A stretch of 64,000 nt of DNA from JAVMKJ01 sp031732855. GTDB taxonomy: Bacteria; Pseudomonadota; Gammaproteobacteria; Competibacterales; Competibacteraceae. Shown piece after piece: positions 42,113 through 50,360 of this stretch (position 1 is the stretch's first letter; each line of letters starts with the position of its first letter). The position numbers and the translations under genes were made by a program. Where the stretch lies: contig JAVMKJ010000112.1 in assembly GCA_031732855.1 (NCBI GenBank), forward strand, positions 32,785 to 96,784, given 5' to 3'. Under the pieces are notes generated by a model. The model ran no database searches and had not been told where the DNA came from. It saw only the letters and a program-made list of their open reading frames with translations.

Positions 42113-43441
42113 ATGCACGAAACGACCGCAGCCGCTTCAACTTTCCACATGGTGCTGGCGGCCCTGATCTTCGTGATTACCTACGTGGTGATCATGACCG
42201 AGCGGGTCAACCGCGCCATCGTCGCCCTGCTCGCCGCCGGCGTGATGATTTTGTTCGGCGTACTCAACCAGGAAGCCGCGATTCGCGGCGTGGACTTCAA
42301 CACCATCGGCCTGTTGATCGGGATGATGGTGATCGTCGCCATCACCCGCCAGTCCGGGGTATTCCAATACCTGGCGATCTGGTCGGCCAAGAAGGTCGAC
42401 GCCAGCCCGTGGGGCATTCTGGCGATGCTGTCGGTGGTCACCGCCGTGGTCTCGGCATTCCTGGATAACGTCACCACCGTGCTGTTGATCGTGCCGGTGG
42501 CTCTGCTGATCACCGAGGAACTCAAGGTCAAAGCCTATCCCTTTCTGTTCTCGATGATTCTGGCCTCCAACATCGGCGGCACCGCGACGCTGATCGGCGA
42601 TCCGCCCAACATCATGATCGGCTCGGCGGTCGGGCTGAGCTTCAACGATTTCGTGGTGAATCTGACCCCGGTGATCGTGGTGGTCCTGATCGCCAATCTG
42701 ATCCCGATTTATTTCATCTGGGGCCGGCATCTCAAGGCCGCTCCCGAGGATCGCAAGCGGGTCATGGATTTCAACGAGCGCGAGGCCATCACCGATCCGA
42801 TATTGCTCAAAAAGTGTCTGGCGGTGATCGGGATAGTGGTGCTGTCGTTCATCTTTGCCCGTTTCCTGGGGCTGGAAGCCGCCACCATTGGTCTGTTCGG
42901 CGCCGCCGCACTGCTGCTGCTGCAATGCTGGCCGCACGACGCCGACGAGCAATCCAAACTGGTGACGCACGCCTTCACCGAGTGTGAATGGATCACCATC
43001 TTCTTCTTCGTCGGGCTGTTCATCGTGGTGCATGGTCTGGACAGCACCGGCTTGCTCAAACTGCTGGCGGACAAGGTGCTGGCGTTGACCGGCGGCGAGT
43101 TGAACGCCACCGCGATGGTCGTTCTCTGGTCCTCGGCCATTTTGTCGGCGTTCATCGATAACATTCCGTTCGTCGCCACCATGATCCCGCTGATCAAGGC
43201 GATGGCTCCCTCATTCGGCGGGCCGGAAGGCTTGATGCCATTGTGGTGGGCGCTGTCGCTGGGCGCGTGTCTGGGCGGCAATGGCACCCTGATCGGCGCC
43301 AGCGCCAATCTGGTGGTGGCCGGTTTCGCCGAGCGCGCCAACCAGCCGATCCGTTTCGTGCCCTTCATGATGACCGCGTTCCCGTTGATGCTGTTATCCG
43401 TCGCCATCTGCACCGTCTATCTGTACTGGCGATATTTGTAA
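42113..43441 (+). CDS. NhaD/ArsB-type sodium:proton antiporter or anion permease
   Basis: This is a 442-residue polytopic carrier of the ion transporter superfamily. About 11 membrane helices are present, with the paired conserved motifs SAFLDNVTTVLLIVPVAL and SAFIDNIPFVATMIPLI, and IGGTATLIGDPPNIM repeated as LGGNGTLIGASANLV. This duplicated pattern fits NhaD/ArsB/P-protein carriers. Sodium-proton exchange is plausible because a sodium-pumping decarboxylase operon lies next door. It is cotranscribed with the CBS protein gene. Confidence 0.8.
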   Translation: MHETTAAASTFHMVLAALIFVITYVVIMTERVNRAIVALLAAGVMILFGVLNQEAAIRGVDFNTIGLLIGMMVIVAITRQSGVFQYLAIWSAKKVDASPWGILAMLSVVTAVVSAFLDNVTTVLLIVPVALLITEELKVKAYPFLFSMILASNIGGTATLIGDPPNIMIGSAVGLSFNDFVVNLTPVIVVVLIANLIPIYFIWGRHLKAAPEDRKRVMDFNEREAITDPILLKKCLAVIGIVVLSFIFARFLGLEAATIGLFGAAALLLLQCWPHDADEQSKLVTHAFTECEWITIFFFVGLFIVVHGLDSTGLLKLLADKVLALTGGELNATAMVVLWSSAILSAFIDNIPFVATMIPLIKAMAPSFGGPEGLMPLWWALSLGACLGGNGTLIGASANLVVAGFAERANQPIRFVPFMMTAFPLMLLSVAICTVYLYWRYL

Positions 43442-43453
43442 GACGCACAAAAG

Positions 43454-43483
43454 AAAGGGGCGAAACATTTCGCCCCTTTTTTT
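43454..43483. terminator. Bidirectional rho-independent terminator
   Basis: AAAGGGGCGAAA (43454-43465) pairs with TTTCGCCCCTTT (43468-43479), followed by T residues on the + strand. An A-rich stretch on the left gives T residues on the minus strand. It separates the convergent antiporter and mmdB genes. Confidence 0.88.
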
Positions 43484-43521
43484 GCATTGCAAATCGGCGG
43501 AAAACACCCGCTGGTTCGTTG

Positions 43522-44808
43522 TCAGCCTTTCGGCAGGAGCAGCGCGACGTAGACCGCCGCGAAGATGGCGGTGGTGATGACGCCGCAGATGTTGGCACCC
43601 AGCGCGTGCGGCAGGATGATGACGTGAGGCGCTACCGCCGACACCGATTTTTGCGCCACCTTGGCGGTCGTCGGCACGCAACTGACCGCCGCGATGCCAA
43701 TGGTCGGGTTGTACTTCTTGCCCGACCAGAAGTACAGCGCATAACCGCCCAGAATCCCGCCGATACCGGAAATCAGCAGCGCCAGGCACCCCAGAATCAA
43801 CAACTTCAGCACCACCGGATTCAGGATCGTGTTGGCCTCGCACAGGATGCCCAACAGCAACCCCAGAAAGAAGGTGGAGCCGTACAGCACCGTGTTCGAG
43901 AACAGTTCGTAGAAGTTGGGCAGGTCGCTTTCGCGGATGACCACGCCTAGGAACAGCGACAGCAGTAGCGGTGCGGCCACCGGAAACAGCAGGCTGAGCA
44001 GGACGCAAGCGACCACGGCAAACACCAGCTTTTCATTGGAGGTGATCGTCCGGGTCTTCTCCATGGGCATGGGTAGCGCGCGAAGCTTTTCGGGGATCAT
44101 CAGCTTGATCAGGTAGGGATATCCGCCATACGTCAAGCCCAGGTACAGGTAGGCCACCACCGTGATCGGCACGAACAGCGGTTTCGCCAGCGACAGCGAG
44201 GTGAACAGCACCATCGGGCCATCCGCGCCGCCGATGATCGCCACCGAAGCGGCTTCCCCTGGCGCCAAGCCCATCGCTACCGCAATCGGATACACCAGGG
44301 CGGTGCCCAATTCCGCGAACAGAGCGAGAATCATGCTCTGATAAGGCCGGGCCATCACGAAGCCCACGTCCAGCAGAGTACCGATGCCCATGAACACGAA
44401 GCAGGCGATCAGTCCGTTGCTGAACATGAAGGTGTAGATCGGCTGCAACCAGTCGATCTGCAGGATGTTCATCAACGCGTTGGTGTCCTGCGCCAGCGGG
44501 GCGACGTGCAGGGTGCCGGGTATCTGGCTGGGAACCGCCTGTCCGGCTGCTTTCAGCGCCTCGAACGTCATGCCGCTGGTCGGATCGAGGTTGTAGAAAA
44601 ACATCACCCCAGCGTTGACGGTGGCCATTCCCAGCCCCATCGGAATCATCAGCAGGGCTTCCAGAACGCCCTTGCGTCCCAGATAGAACAGCAGGATTCC
44701 CAGAAAAATCAGGAATATCCGGCCGAAGGCGATTTTGGGGTCGGTGGAGAACCCTTGCACCAGGGTGTTGATCCCCTGGAACAGGTCGAGAAAATTCAGG
44801 GATCCCAT
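43522..44808 (-). CDS. mmdB: Na+-translocating decarboxylase beta subunit
   Basis: This is a 428-residue, strongly hydrophobic protein with about ten helices, matching OadB/MmdB/GcdB. The sodium-binding region GLAPGEAASVAIIGGADGPMVLFTS is visible, as is NPVVLKLLILGCLALLISGIGGILGGY. The subunit decarboxylates carboxybiotin and couples this to Na+ export. It is the last gene of the operon mmdA, gamma subunit, biotin carrier, mmdB. GGGAG lies before the ATG. Confidence 0.95.
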   Translation of the reverse strand: MGSLNFLDLFQGINTLVQGFSTDPKIAFGRIFLIFLGILLFYLGRKGVLEALLMIPMGLGMATVNAGVMFFYNLDPTSGMTFEALKAAGQAVPSQIPGTLHVAPLAQDTNALMNILQIDWLQPIYTFMFSNGLIACFVFMGIGTLLDVGFVMARPYQSMILALFAELGTALVYPIAVAMGLAPGEAASVAIIGGADGPMVLFTSLSLAKPLFVPITVVAYLYLGLTYGGYPYLIKLMIPEKLRALPMPMEKTRTITSNEKLVFAVVACVLLSLLFPVAAPLLLSLFLGVVIRESDLPNFYELFSNTVLYGSTFFLGLLLGILCEANTILNPVVLKLLILGCLALLISGIGGILGGYALYFWSGKKYNPTIGIAAVSCVPTTAKVAQKSVSAVAPHVIILPHALGANICGVITTAIFAAVYVALLLPKG

Positions 44809-44827
44809 AATGGAATGCTCCCGGCGC

Positions 44828-45232
44828 TCAGCCGACGGTCAACAGCACCTGCCCGGCGTCCACCGGATCGCCCGGCTTGACCGCGATGCTGATGACTTTA
44901 CCGCCGCGGCGGGCGACGACGTGAGTGACCATCTTCATGGCTTCCAGGGAAACCAGCTTGTCACCCTCATTGACCGCCTGGCCGACGCTGACGTGGACCG
45001 TCTGCACCACGCCGCCCAGCGGCGCGACTTCGTCGCCCGGCCCGGACGCGCCGACGGGGGAAGCAACGGCCGGCGCGGGTGCGGCGGCAACCGGAGCCGC
45101 GGCGACCACCGACGGCGGAGTCGCCACGACCGCCGTGTCCTGGTAGAAGCCTTGGGCGCTATCGGTCGTAATGTCCTCGACCGCGACAACGTATTGCTTG
45201 CCTTCGACGGTGATACGGAATTTCTTCTCCAT
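44828..45232 (-). CDS. mmdC: Biotin carrier subunit of the decarboxylase
   Basis: This is a 134-residue protein. A short N-terminal beta domain (FRITVEGKQYVVAVEDI) and an Ala/Pro-rich flexible linker (residues 40-70) precede a biotinyl domain with the attachment site EAMKM (lysine near residue 101). It carries CO2 from the carboxyltransferase to the membrane beta subunit. The ATG at 45232 was chosen because the family fold begins there. It lies 19 bp upstream of mmdB. Confidence 0.9.
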   Translation of the reverse strand: MEKKFRITVEGKQYVVAVEDITTDSAQGFYQDTAVVATPPSVVAAAPVAAAPAPAVASPVGASGPGDEVAPLGGVVQTVHVSVGQAVNEGDKLVSLEAMKMVTHVVARRGGKVISIAVKPGDPVDAGQVLLTVG

Positions 45233-45278
45233 GGGGTTGTTCTCTCGCAAAAGGTAGGATGGAAAGGGGTTCGAATTC

Positions 45279-45626
45279 TCAATGCGATGCGCGCGGCGCG
45301 TGCGAGGTGTGGTGGACGGTGCGCGCCTCGGCGGTCCAGCCGAAGCCACGGCCGGCCATTTCGATGTGGACGATGCGATGCGCGCCCATCATCGCGGCCA
45401 CCGTCGCGGTGATGACCGCCAGGTGTTCCTGCGGAATACCGACGAGGGCGGGTTGCGCGACGGGCGCGGGCTTGGCCGGGGTCTTGGTTTCCTCTTGCTT
45501 GGCCTGTCGCGACAGCACCAGAACGATGCCGCGAATGACCACGGCGACCAGCATCGAGATCACGATCACGATGCCGTAGATCACGAGCATGTCGCCGATG
45601 GCGTCCAGCGTGGTGTAGGTCTTCAT
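45279..45626 (-). CDS. mmdD: OadG-type gamma/delta subunit of the decarboxylase
   Basis: This is a 115-residue protein with one N-terminal membrane helix (residues 12-38, MLVIYGIVIVISMLVAVVIRGIVLVL), a Pro/Ala linker and a C-terminal helix with EHLAVITATVAAMMGAHRIVHIEMAG, as in the OadG/MmdD family that stabilises the decarboxylase complex and anchors the carboxyltransferase. It lies between mmdA and the biotin carrier gene. Naming follows the methylmalonyl-CoA decarboxylase model. Confidence 0.85.
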   Translation of the reverse strand: MKTYTTLDAIGDMLVIYGIVIVISMLVAVVIRGIVLVLSRQAKQEETKTPAKPAPVAQPALVGIPQEHLAVITATVAAMMGAHRIVHIEMAGRGFGWTAEARTVHHTSHAPRASH

Positions 45627-45663
45627 TCGGTGAATTCCCGTTGGGTTGGGTTCGGCGGATCGG

Positions 45664-47214
45664 TCAGAGCGGGATGTCGCCGTGCTTCTTGGCCGGGCGC
45701 AGCTCCCGCTTGGTCAGCAGCTTGCGCAGCGCCAGGGCGATGGTGGCGCGGGTGTCGGCCGGCTCGATGACGTCGGTGATGTAGCCGCGCGAGGCCGACA
45801 TGTACGGCGAGGCGAACTTGGCCCGATATTCCTCCACCAGTTCCTTCGCCTTGGCCTTGCGGTCCTCGGCGCCCTTGAGTTCGCTGCGATACAGGATGTT
45901 GACCGCGCCCTCCGCGCCCATCACCGCGATTTCGGCGGTCGGCCAGGCAAACACCATGTCGGCGCCCATTTCCTGGGCGCACATGGCCAGATAGGAACCG
46001 CCGTAGGCCTTGCGCAGGATGATGGTGATCTTCGGCACCGTCGCCGAGGCGTAGGTGTAGAGCATCTTGGCGCCGTGGCGGATGATGCCGCCGCGCTCCT
46101 GCTCGATGCCGGGCAGGAAGCCGGGCACGTCCACCAGCGTGACCAGCGGGACGTTGAAGGCGTTGCAGAAGCGGATGAAGCGCGCGCCCTTGTCGGAGGA
46201 GTCGATGTCCATCGCGCCGGCCTTGACCAGCGACTGATTGGCCAGGATGCCGACCACGATGCCCTGGATGCGGGCGAAGCCGACCACGATGTTGCCGGCC
46301 CAGCCGGCGTGGACTTCCAGGAACTGGCCGTTGTCCACCAGGCGATTGATGACCAACTTCACGTCCATCGGCTCCGAGGACGTTTCCGGAATCAGCGCGT
46401 TGATGCCCTCGTCCGGGGACAGATCGAGATCGGGATAGGGCCGGTGCGGCGGATCCTCGGTGTTGTTGGACGGCAGATAGCTGAGCAACGCCTTGGCGAT
46501 CTGGATGGCGTGGCGGTCGTCCTCGGCCACGAAGTGGACGTTGCCGCTGACCGTGGCGTGCATGACGGCGCTGCCGACCTCGTCCAGGCTGGTTTCCCGC
46601 CCGGTCACCGCCTTGATCACCTCCGGGCCGGTGATGAACATGTAGGCGTTCTGCTTGGTCATGATGATGTAGTCCATCAACGCCGGCGAGTAGGACGCGC
46701 CGCCGGCGCAGGGACCGGCGATGATGGCGATCTGCGGCACGACGCCCGACAGCAGCACGTTCTGGTAGAACACCTCGCCGTAACCGGACAGCGCGTCCAC
46801 CGCTTCCTGAATGCGGGCGCCGGCCGAGTCCTTGAACGCCACGACCGGCATGCCGGTCTTCAGCGCCATCTGCATGGATTGCACGATCTTTTTGGCGTGC
46901 ATTTTACCGAGCGTGCCGCCCATCACCGTGAAGTCCTGGCTGAACGCCGCCACCGGCCGGCCATCCACGAAACCGCTGCCGACGATCACGCCGTCCGAGG
47001 GCAGTTCCTTGTCGGCCAGGCCGAAATGCTTGCCGGCATGTTTGGCGTGGGTGGCGATTTCCTGGAAGGTATCCGGCTGGAACAGCGCCAGCAGCCGTTC
47101 GCGGGCGCCCAAAAGACCCTTGGCGTGCCGTTCCTGAAGTTTGTCCTCGCCGCCGCCGGCCAGAACCTTGGCGCGGCGCTCCCGCAGGATGTCGAGCTGT
47201 TTTTCGGAGAGCAT
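45664..47214 (-). CDS. mmdA: Acyl-CoA carboxyltransferase subunit, methylmalonyl-CoA decarboxylase alpha
   Basis: This is a 516-residue carboxyltransferase with N and C crotonase-like halves. It has FSQDFTVMGGTLGKMHAKKI, the oxyanion region AGPCAGGASYSPALMD, and a C-terminal VPKITIILRKAYGGSYLAMC. This is the PccB/MmdA type, not the pyruvate-carboxylase-like OadA type, so methylmalonyl-CoA is the likely substrate over oxaloacetate. It moves the carboxyl group of methylmalonyl-CoA to biotin, yielding propionyl-CoA. AGAGGTAAGG precedes the ATG at 47214. It is the first gene of the operon. Confidence 0.9.
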   Translation of the reverse strand: MLSEKQLDILRERRAKVLAGGGEDKLQERHAKGLLGARERLLALFQPDTFQEIATHAKHAGKHFGLADKELPSDGVIVGSGFVDGRPVAAFSQDFTVMGGTLGKMHAKKIVQSMQMALKTGMPVVAFKDSAGARIQEAVDALSGYGEVFYQNVLLSGVVPQIAIIAGPCAGGASYSPALMDYIIMTKQNAYMFITGPEVIKAVTGRETSLDEVGSAVMHATVSGNVHFVAEDDRHAIQIAKALLSYLPSNNTEDPPHRPYPDLDLSPDEGINALIPETSSEPMDVKLVINRLVDNGQFLEVHAGWAGNIVVGFARIQGIVVGILANQSLVKAGAMDIDSSDKGARFIRFCNAFNVPLVTLVDVPGFLPGIEQERGGIIRHGAKMLYTYASATVPKITIILRKAYGGSYLAMCAQEMGADMVFAWPTAEIAVMGAEGAVNILYRSELKGAEDRKAKAKELVEEYRAKFASPYMSASRGYITDVIEPADTRATIALALRKLLTKRELRPAKKHGDIPL

Positions 47215-47274
47215 GACCTTACCTCTTGGTGATCGTGTTGGATGGCAAATTGACAATCAAACGCTTTCCACCGG

Positions 47275-47377
47275 CCCGCGTCCGGGAAACGCGGGGCTGA
47301 TAATTGTTGGATATGTACGGGGGAAACGGACTAAGTTCGGGATGGACGGTCGATGGAGCCGACTTCAGTCCATCCCG
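47275..47377. other. Intergenic hairpins upstream of mmdA
   Basis: The gap 47215-47526 has no convincing gene. It holds CCCGCGT/ACGCGGG (47275-47281 and 47289-47295) and a perfect 10-bp inverted repeat CGGGATGGAC/GTCCATCCCG (47338-47347 and 47368-47377) with a 20-nt loop. Neither is followed by a T-run. They may be leader structures of the mmdA transcript or protein-binding sites. Confidence 0.4.
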
Positions 47378-47526
47378 CGATTATCCAGTTCTTGTGCGGT
47401 GCTTCCGCATAAGGGTAGCCGAAATCCGGCCAAACGCGATAGCCGACAATTTTGACTGAGAAATGACATGGACAAAACCGCGAGCATGTCCCGCGGGAAA
47501 CCGGAACCCTGACTCGCGGTTCTGAA

Positions 47527-47718
47527 TCATGGATGGGGCAATGTCCTGGCCCGCTCGTCGGTCTGTTCCGACGCGTCGACCGAGGGCGGCGCGGATTTGG
47601 CGGGTTCCTCTTCCGGGGCAAGCCGGATCAGATCGCAGCGGCGGTGGGAACGCTTCATGGCTTCCTGGCCGAGCGCGCGCCGGGTTCGTTGGGTTTGCGA
47701 GCCGGCATGGCGTCTCAT
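47527..47718 (-). CDS. Small basic protein coupled to the acyltransferase gene
   Basis: This is a 63-residue reading frame whose ATG overlaps the stop of the upstream acyltransferase gene (ATGA). It is Arg-rich at the start (MRRHAGSQTQRTRRALGQEAMKR) and acidic/Pro-rich at the end. I recognise no family. The four-base overlap argues for translation, but it is short and composition alone does not prove it. Confidence 0.4.
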   Translation of the reverse strand: MRRHAGSQTQRTRRALGQEAMKRSHRRCDLIRLAPEEEPAKSAPPSVDASEQTDERARTLPHP

Positions 47719-48695
47719 CGCAGCGCCTCCGCCGTTTCCCGCAGGGTCTGGCTGTTGATGGCCGCGTGGTAGTGGGCGCTGAAGTCCGAACCGCGCAGGG
47801 CTTTCTTGATCATGCTCTCCAGGTTCGGGCGCTTGTCCTCGGGCGCGGGGCCGCTGCCCAGACCCCCGCCGAATTCGATGATGGTGGTGATGCCGTCGTG
47901 GAAGGCGGTTTCCAGGTTGTCGATCCACTTGACCGGGTGAAACAACTGGAAGAACAGCCGGGTCTTGATGGCGGCGGGATCGGGATCGTGATACGCGCCG
48001 CTGCAGTTGGAGAGCACGCGGACGGTCGGAGTATTGAACTCGGCGGCATCCAGCACCGCCCGGAAATGCAGGGCGGCGGTGATCATGTAAAAGGTATGAA
48101 AGGCGCCCTCGGTCTTGAGCCGGGTCGGCCGTTTGCGCGGGAAGTGCGCGTGGGCCTCCTCCGTGAGCCGGTCGAGGTCTTCGGCAAGACCGCCGACCAC
48201 GGTCTGGTCGGGCAGATTGCGGGCGGAGATGACGCAGTAGTGTTTTTCCGCCAGCGGCTGGATGTTGTCGAGGTGCAGCGGGAAGGCCAGCATTTCCCCG
48301 GCGCCGTAAGCGCCCATGTATTCACCGCGCTTTTGCACCAGGCGCAGGGCGGTTTCGAAGCTCAGCGCGCCAGCGGCGACCAAGGCGCAGTATTCGCCCA
48401 GGCTGTGGCCGGCGGTCAGAACCGGTTGTATGCGATCGTCGGTCAGCTCGCGGAAAATCGCCAGACAGGCCAGCGAGTGGGTGAGCAGGGCCGGCTGGGT
48501 GTGGCGGGTGAGCCTCAGATTCTCTTCCGGCCCTTCCAGGCAGAGCTTGACGAGGTCGTAGCCCAGAATGTCGCTGGCTTGCTCGTAGGACCGCCGGGCG
48601 ACCGGAAAATCCCGGAGGAGATCGCTACCCATGCCGACGTATTGGGAGCCTTGTCCGGGGAAAACGAACATGATCTGTTGGTCCTGACTCGACAT
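47715..48695 (-). CDS. fabD: ACP S-malonyltransferase-like acyltransferase
   Basis: This is a 326-residue acyltransferase with the FabD motifs FVFPGQGSQYVGMG, the nucleophile motif GHSLGEYCALVAAG (Ser near residue 95) and GAFHTFYM, where the GAFHS family motif has Thr in place of Ser. It transfers malonyl or another acyl group from CoA to acyl carrier protein. It stands alone, with no fabH, fabG or acpP beside it, so it may serve a specialised pathway. AAGGAGGA precedes the ATG at 48695. The C-terminal 80 residues are unusual for FabD. Confidence 0.8.
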   Translation of the reverse strand: MSSQDQQIMFVFPGQGSQYVGMGSDLLRDFPVARRSYEQASDILGYDLVKLCLEGPEENLRLTRHTQPALLTHSLACLAIFRELTDDRIQPVLTAGHSLGEYCALVAAGALSFETALRLVQKRGEYMGAYGAGEMLAFPLHLDNIQPLAEKHYCVISARNLPDQTVVGGLAEDLDRLTEEAHAHFPRKRPTRLKTEGAFHTFYMITAALHFRAVLDAAEFNTPTVRVLSNCSGAYHDPDPAAIKTRLFFQLFHPVKWIDNLETAFHDGITTIIEFGGGLGSGPAPEDKRPNLESMIKKALRGSDFSAHYHAAINSQTLRETAEALR

Positions 48696-48809
48696 GACTG
48701 GCGTTCCTCCTTGGGGGTGGTGAAAGGGACGCGCAAAGATACGGGGAAGTGACCGGCAAGGCAAGGGTACGTGAATCGGCGGCGGAGCGGTTTAATCCCT
48801 CGCCGTGCG

Positions 48810-50360
48810 TCAATCCGCCACGGCGCGCACGGTGAACGGCGGTTTCGCCCACCAGATCAGACCGATCAGGCTGATCATCAGCATACCGCTGATGCAAAGC
48901 ACGGCGTCGGTGGACAGCAGATACGCTTGGGTGGTGAGGGTGCGGTCGAGTTGCGCCAAGGCTTGATCGGGGGTCAGACCGGTCGCTTGCAATGGGTCGA
49001 GATAGCGCATCGCCAGCGGATTGTAGGCGGTGACGTGCTCGACCAGCCGGGCGTGGTGCTCGATGCCCTTGTGATCCCACAGCGAGGTCATGATCGCCGT
49101 GCCGAAGCTGGAGCCGAGATTGCGCATGAAGTTCTGCAAGCCGCTGGCGGCGGCGATCTGATTCGGCGCGAGCCCCGACAGGTTGATCGTGATCAGGGGC
49201 AGGAAGAAACAACTGATGCCCACACCCATGGCCAGTCGCGTCAGCGCCAGCGTCCAGAAATCGACATCGGGCGTGAAGCGCGCGCTCCAGAATGCCACCA
49301 GGGCAAATACGCTGAAGCCGAAGGTGGCGACCGCGCGAGCGTCGATGCGGTGGATGTTGGCGCCGACCACGGGGCCGAGCAGAAGCGCCAGCACACCGCC
49401 GAACGCGACCACCTTGCCGGCCCAGAGCGGGGTGTAGCCCTGGTAGCTTTGCAGCCAGAGCGGCAACACCACCACGGTACCGAAGAAGGCGACCGAGCCC
49501 AGCATCAGACAGGTCACGCCGATCGCGAAATTGCGCCGCCCGAACAGGCGCAGATCGACCACCGGATGGGCGTCGGTCAGTTCCCAGGCGACGAAGAAAG
49601 CCAGCGCGACGACCGAGAGGCAGGCGAGGCCGACGATGAACGGCGAGCCGAACCAGTCGAGTTCGTTGCCTTTGTCGAGCAGGATTTGCAGCGCGCCGAT
49701 CCCGAGCACCAGCAGGCCGAGACCGACGAAATCGACCGGCAGGCGACGGCGCGGCGTTTCGCGGCCGCGAAACAGCGCGGCGACCAGAACCGCCACGATC
49801 GCTCCCACCGGCAGGTTGATCAGGAAAATCCAGTGCCAGGACAGGTTTTCGGTCAGCCAACCGCCCGCCAGGGGACCGGCGATGGGGCCGAGGATCGTCG
49901 TCATCGACCACAGCCCGAGCGCGAGGCCGCGCTGTTGCGGCGGATAAACGCTGGTCAGCAGGGTTTGCGACAGCGGAATCATCGAAGCGCCCACCATGCC
50001 TTGCAGCACCCGGGAGGCGAGCAGCATCGGAAAGGTGAAGGCGAATCCGCACAGCGCCGAGGCCAGCGTGAACAGCAGCGTCGAACTCAGGAACATCCGC
50101 ACCGCCCCAAACCGCTGCGCCAGCCAGCCGGTCAAGGGCAGCATGATGGCTTCGGCCACCGCATAAGAGGTGATCGCCCAGGTTCCCTGGGTGAAGCTCA
50201 CGCCCAAGTCGCCGGCGATGCTCGGCACCGACACGTTGGTGATGGTCAGATCGAGGATGTTCATGAACGAGCCCAAGCCCAGCGCGAACGTCGCCAGCGC
50301 CAGCATCCCGCCCCGCATGGCGGGCGATGGCGGGGGGGTGGATGTGGAAGCCGGTTTCAC
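48810..50360 (-). CDS. emrB: EmrB/QacA family MFS multidrug transporter
   Basis: This is a 516-residue transporter with 14 predicted membrane helices of the DHA2 family. Motif NILDLTITNVSVPSIAGDLGVS and RVLQGMVGASMIPLSQTLL are typical. It exports drugs with EmrA and an outer-membrane channel that is not encoded nearby. It starts at a GTG overlapping the emrA stop (GTGA). The gene is the last in a marR-emrA-emrB operon. Confidence 0.93.
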   Translation of the reverse strand: MKPASTSTPPPSPAMRGGMLALATFALGLGSFMNILDLTITNVSVPSIAGDLGVSFTQGTWAITSYAVAEAIMLPLTGWLAQRFGAVRMFLSSTLLFTLASALCGFAFTFPMLLASRVLQGMVGASMIPLSQTLLTSVYPPQQRGLALGLWSMTTILGPIAGPLAGGWLTENLSWHWIFLINLPVGAIVAVLVAALFRGRETPRRRLPVDFVGLGLLVLGIGALQILLDKGNELDWFGSPFIVGLACLSVVALAFFVAWELTDAHPVVDLRLFGRRNFAIGVTCLMLGSVAFFGTVVVLPLWLQSYQGYTPLWAGKVVAFGGVLALLLGPVVGANIHRIDARAVATFGFSVFALVAFWSARFTPDVDFWTLALTRLAMGVGISCFFLPLITINLSGLAPNQIAAASGLQNFMRNLGSSFGTAIMTSLWDHKGIEHHARLVEHVTAYNPLAMRYLDPLQATGLTPDQALAQLDRTLTTQAYLLSTDAVLCISGMLMISLIGLIWWAKPPFTVRAVAD

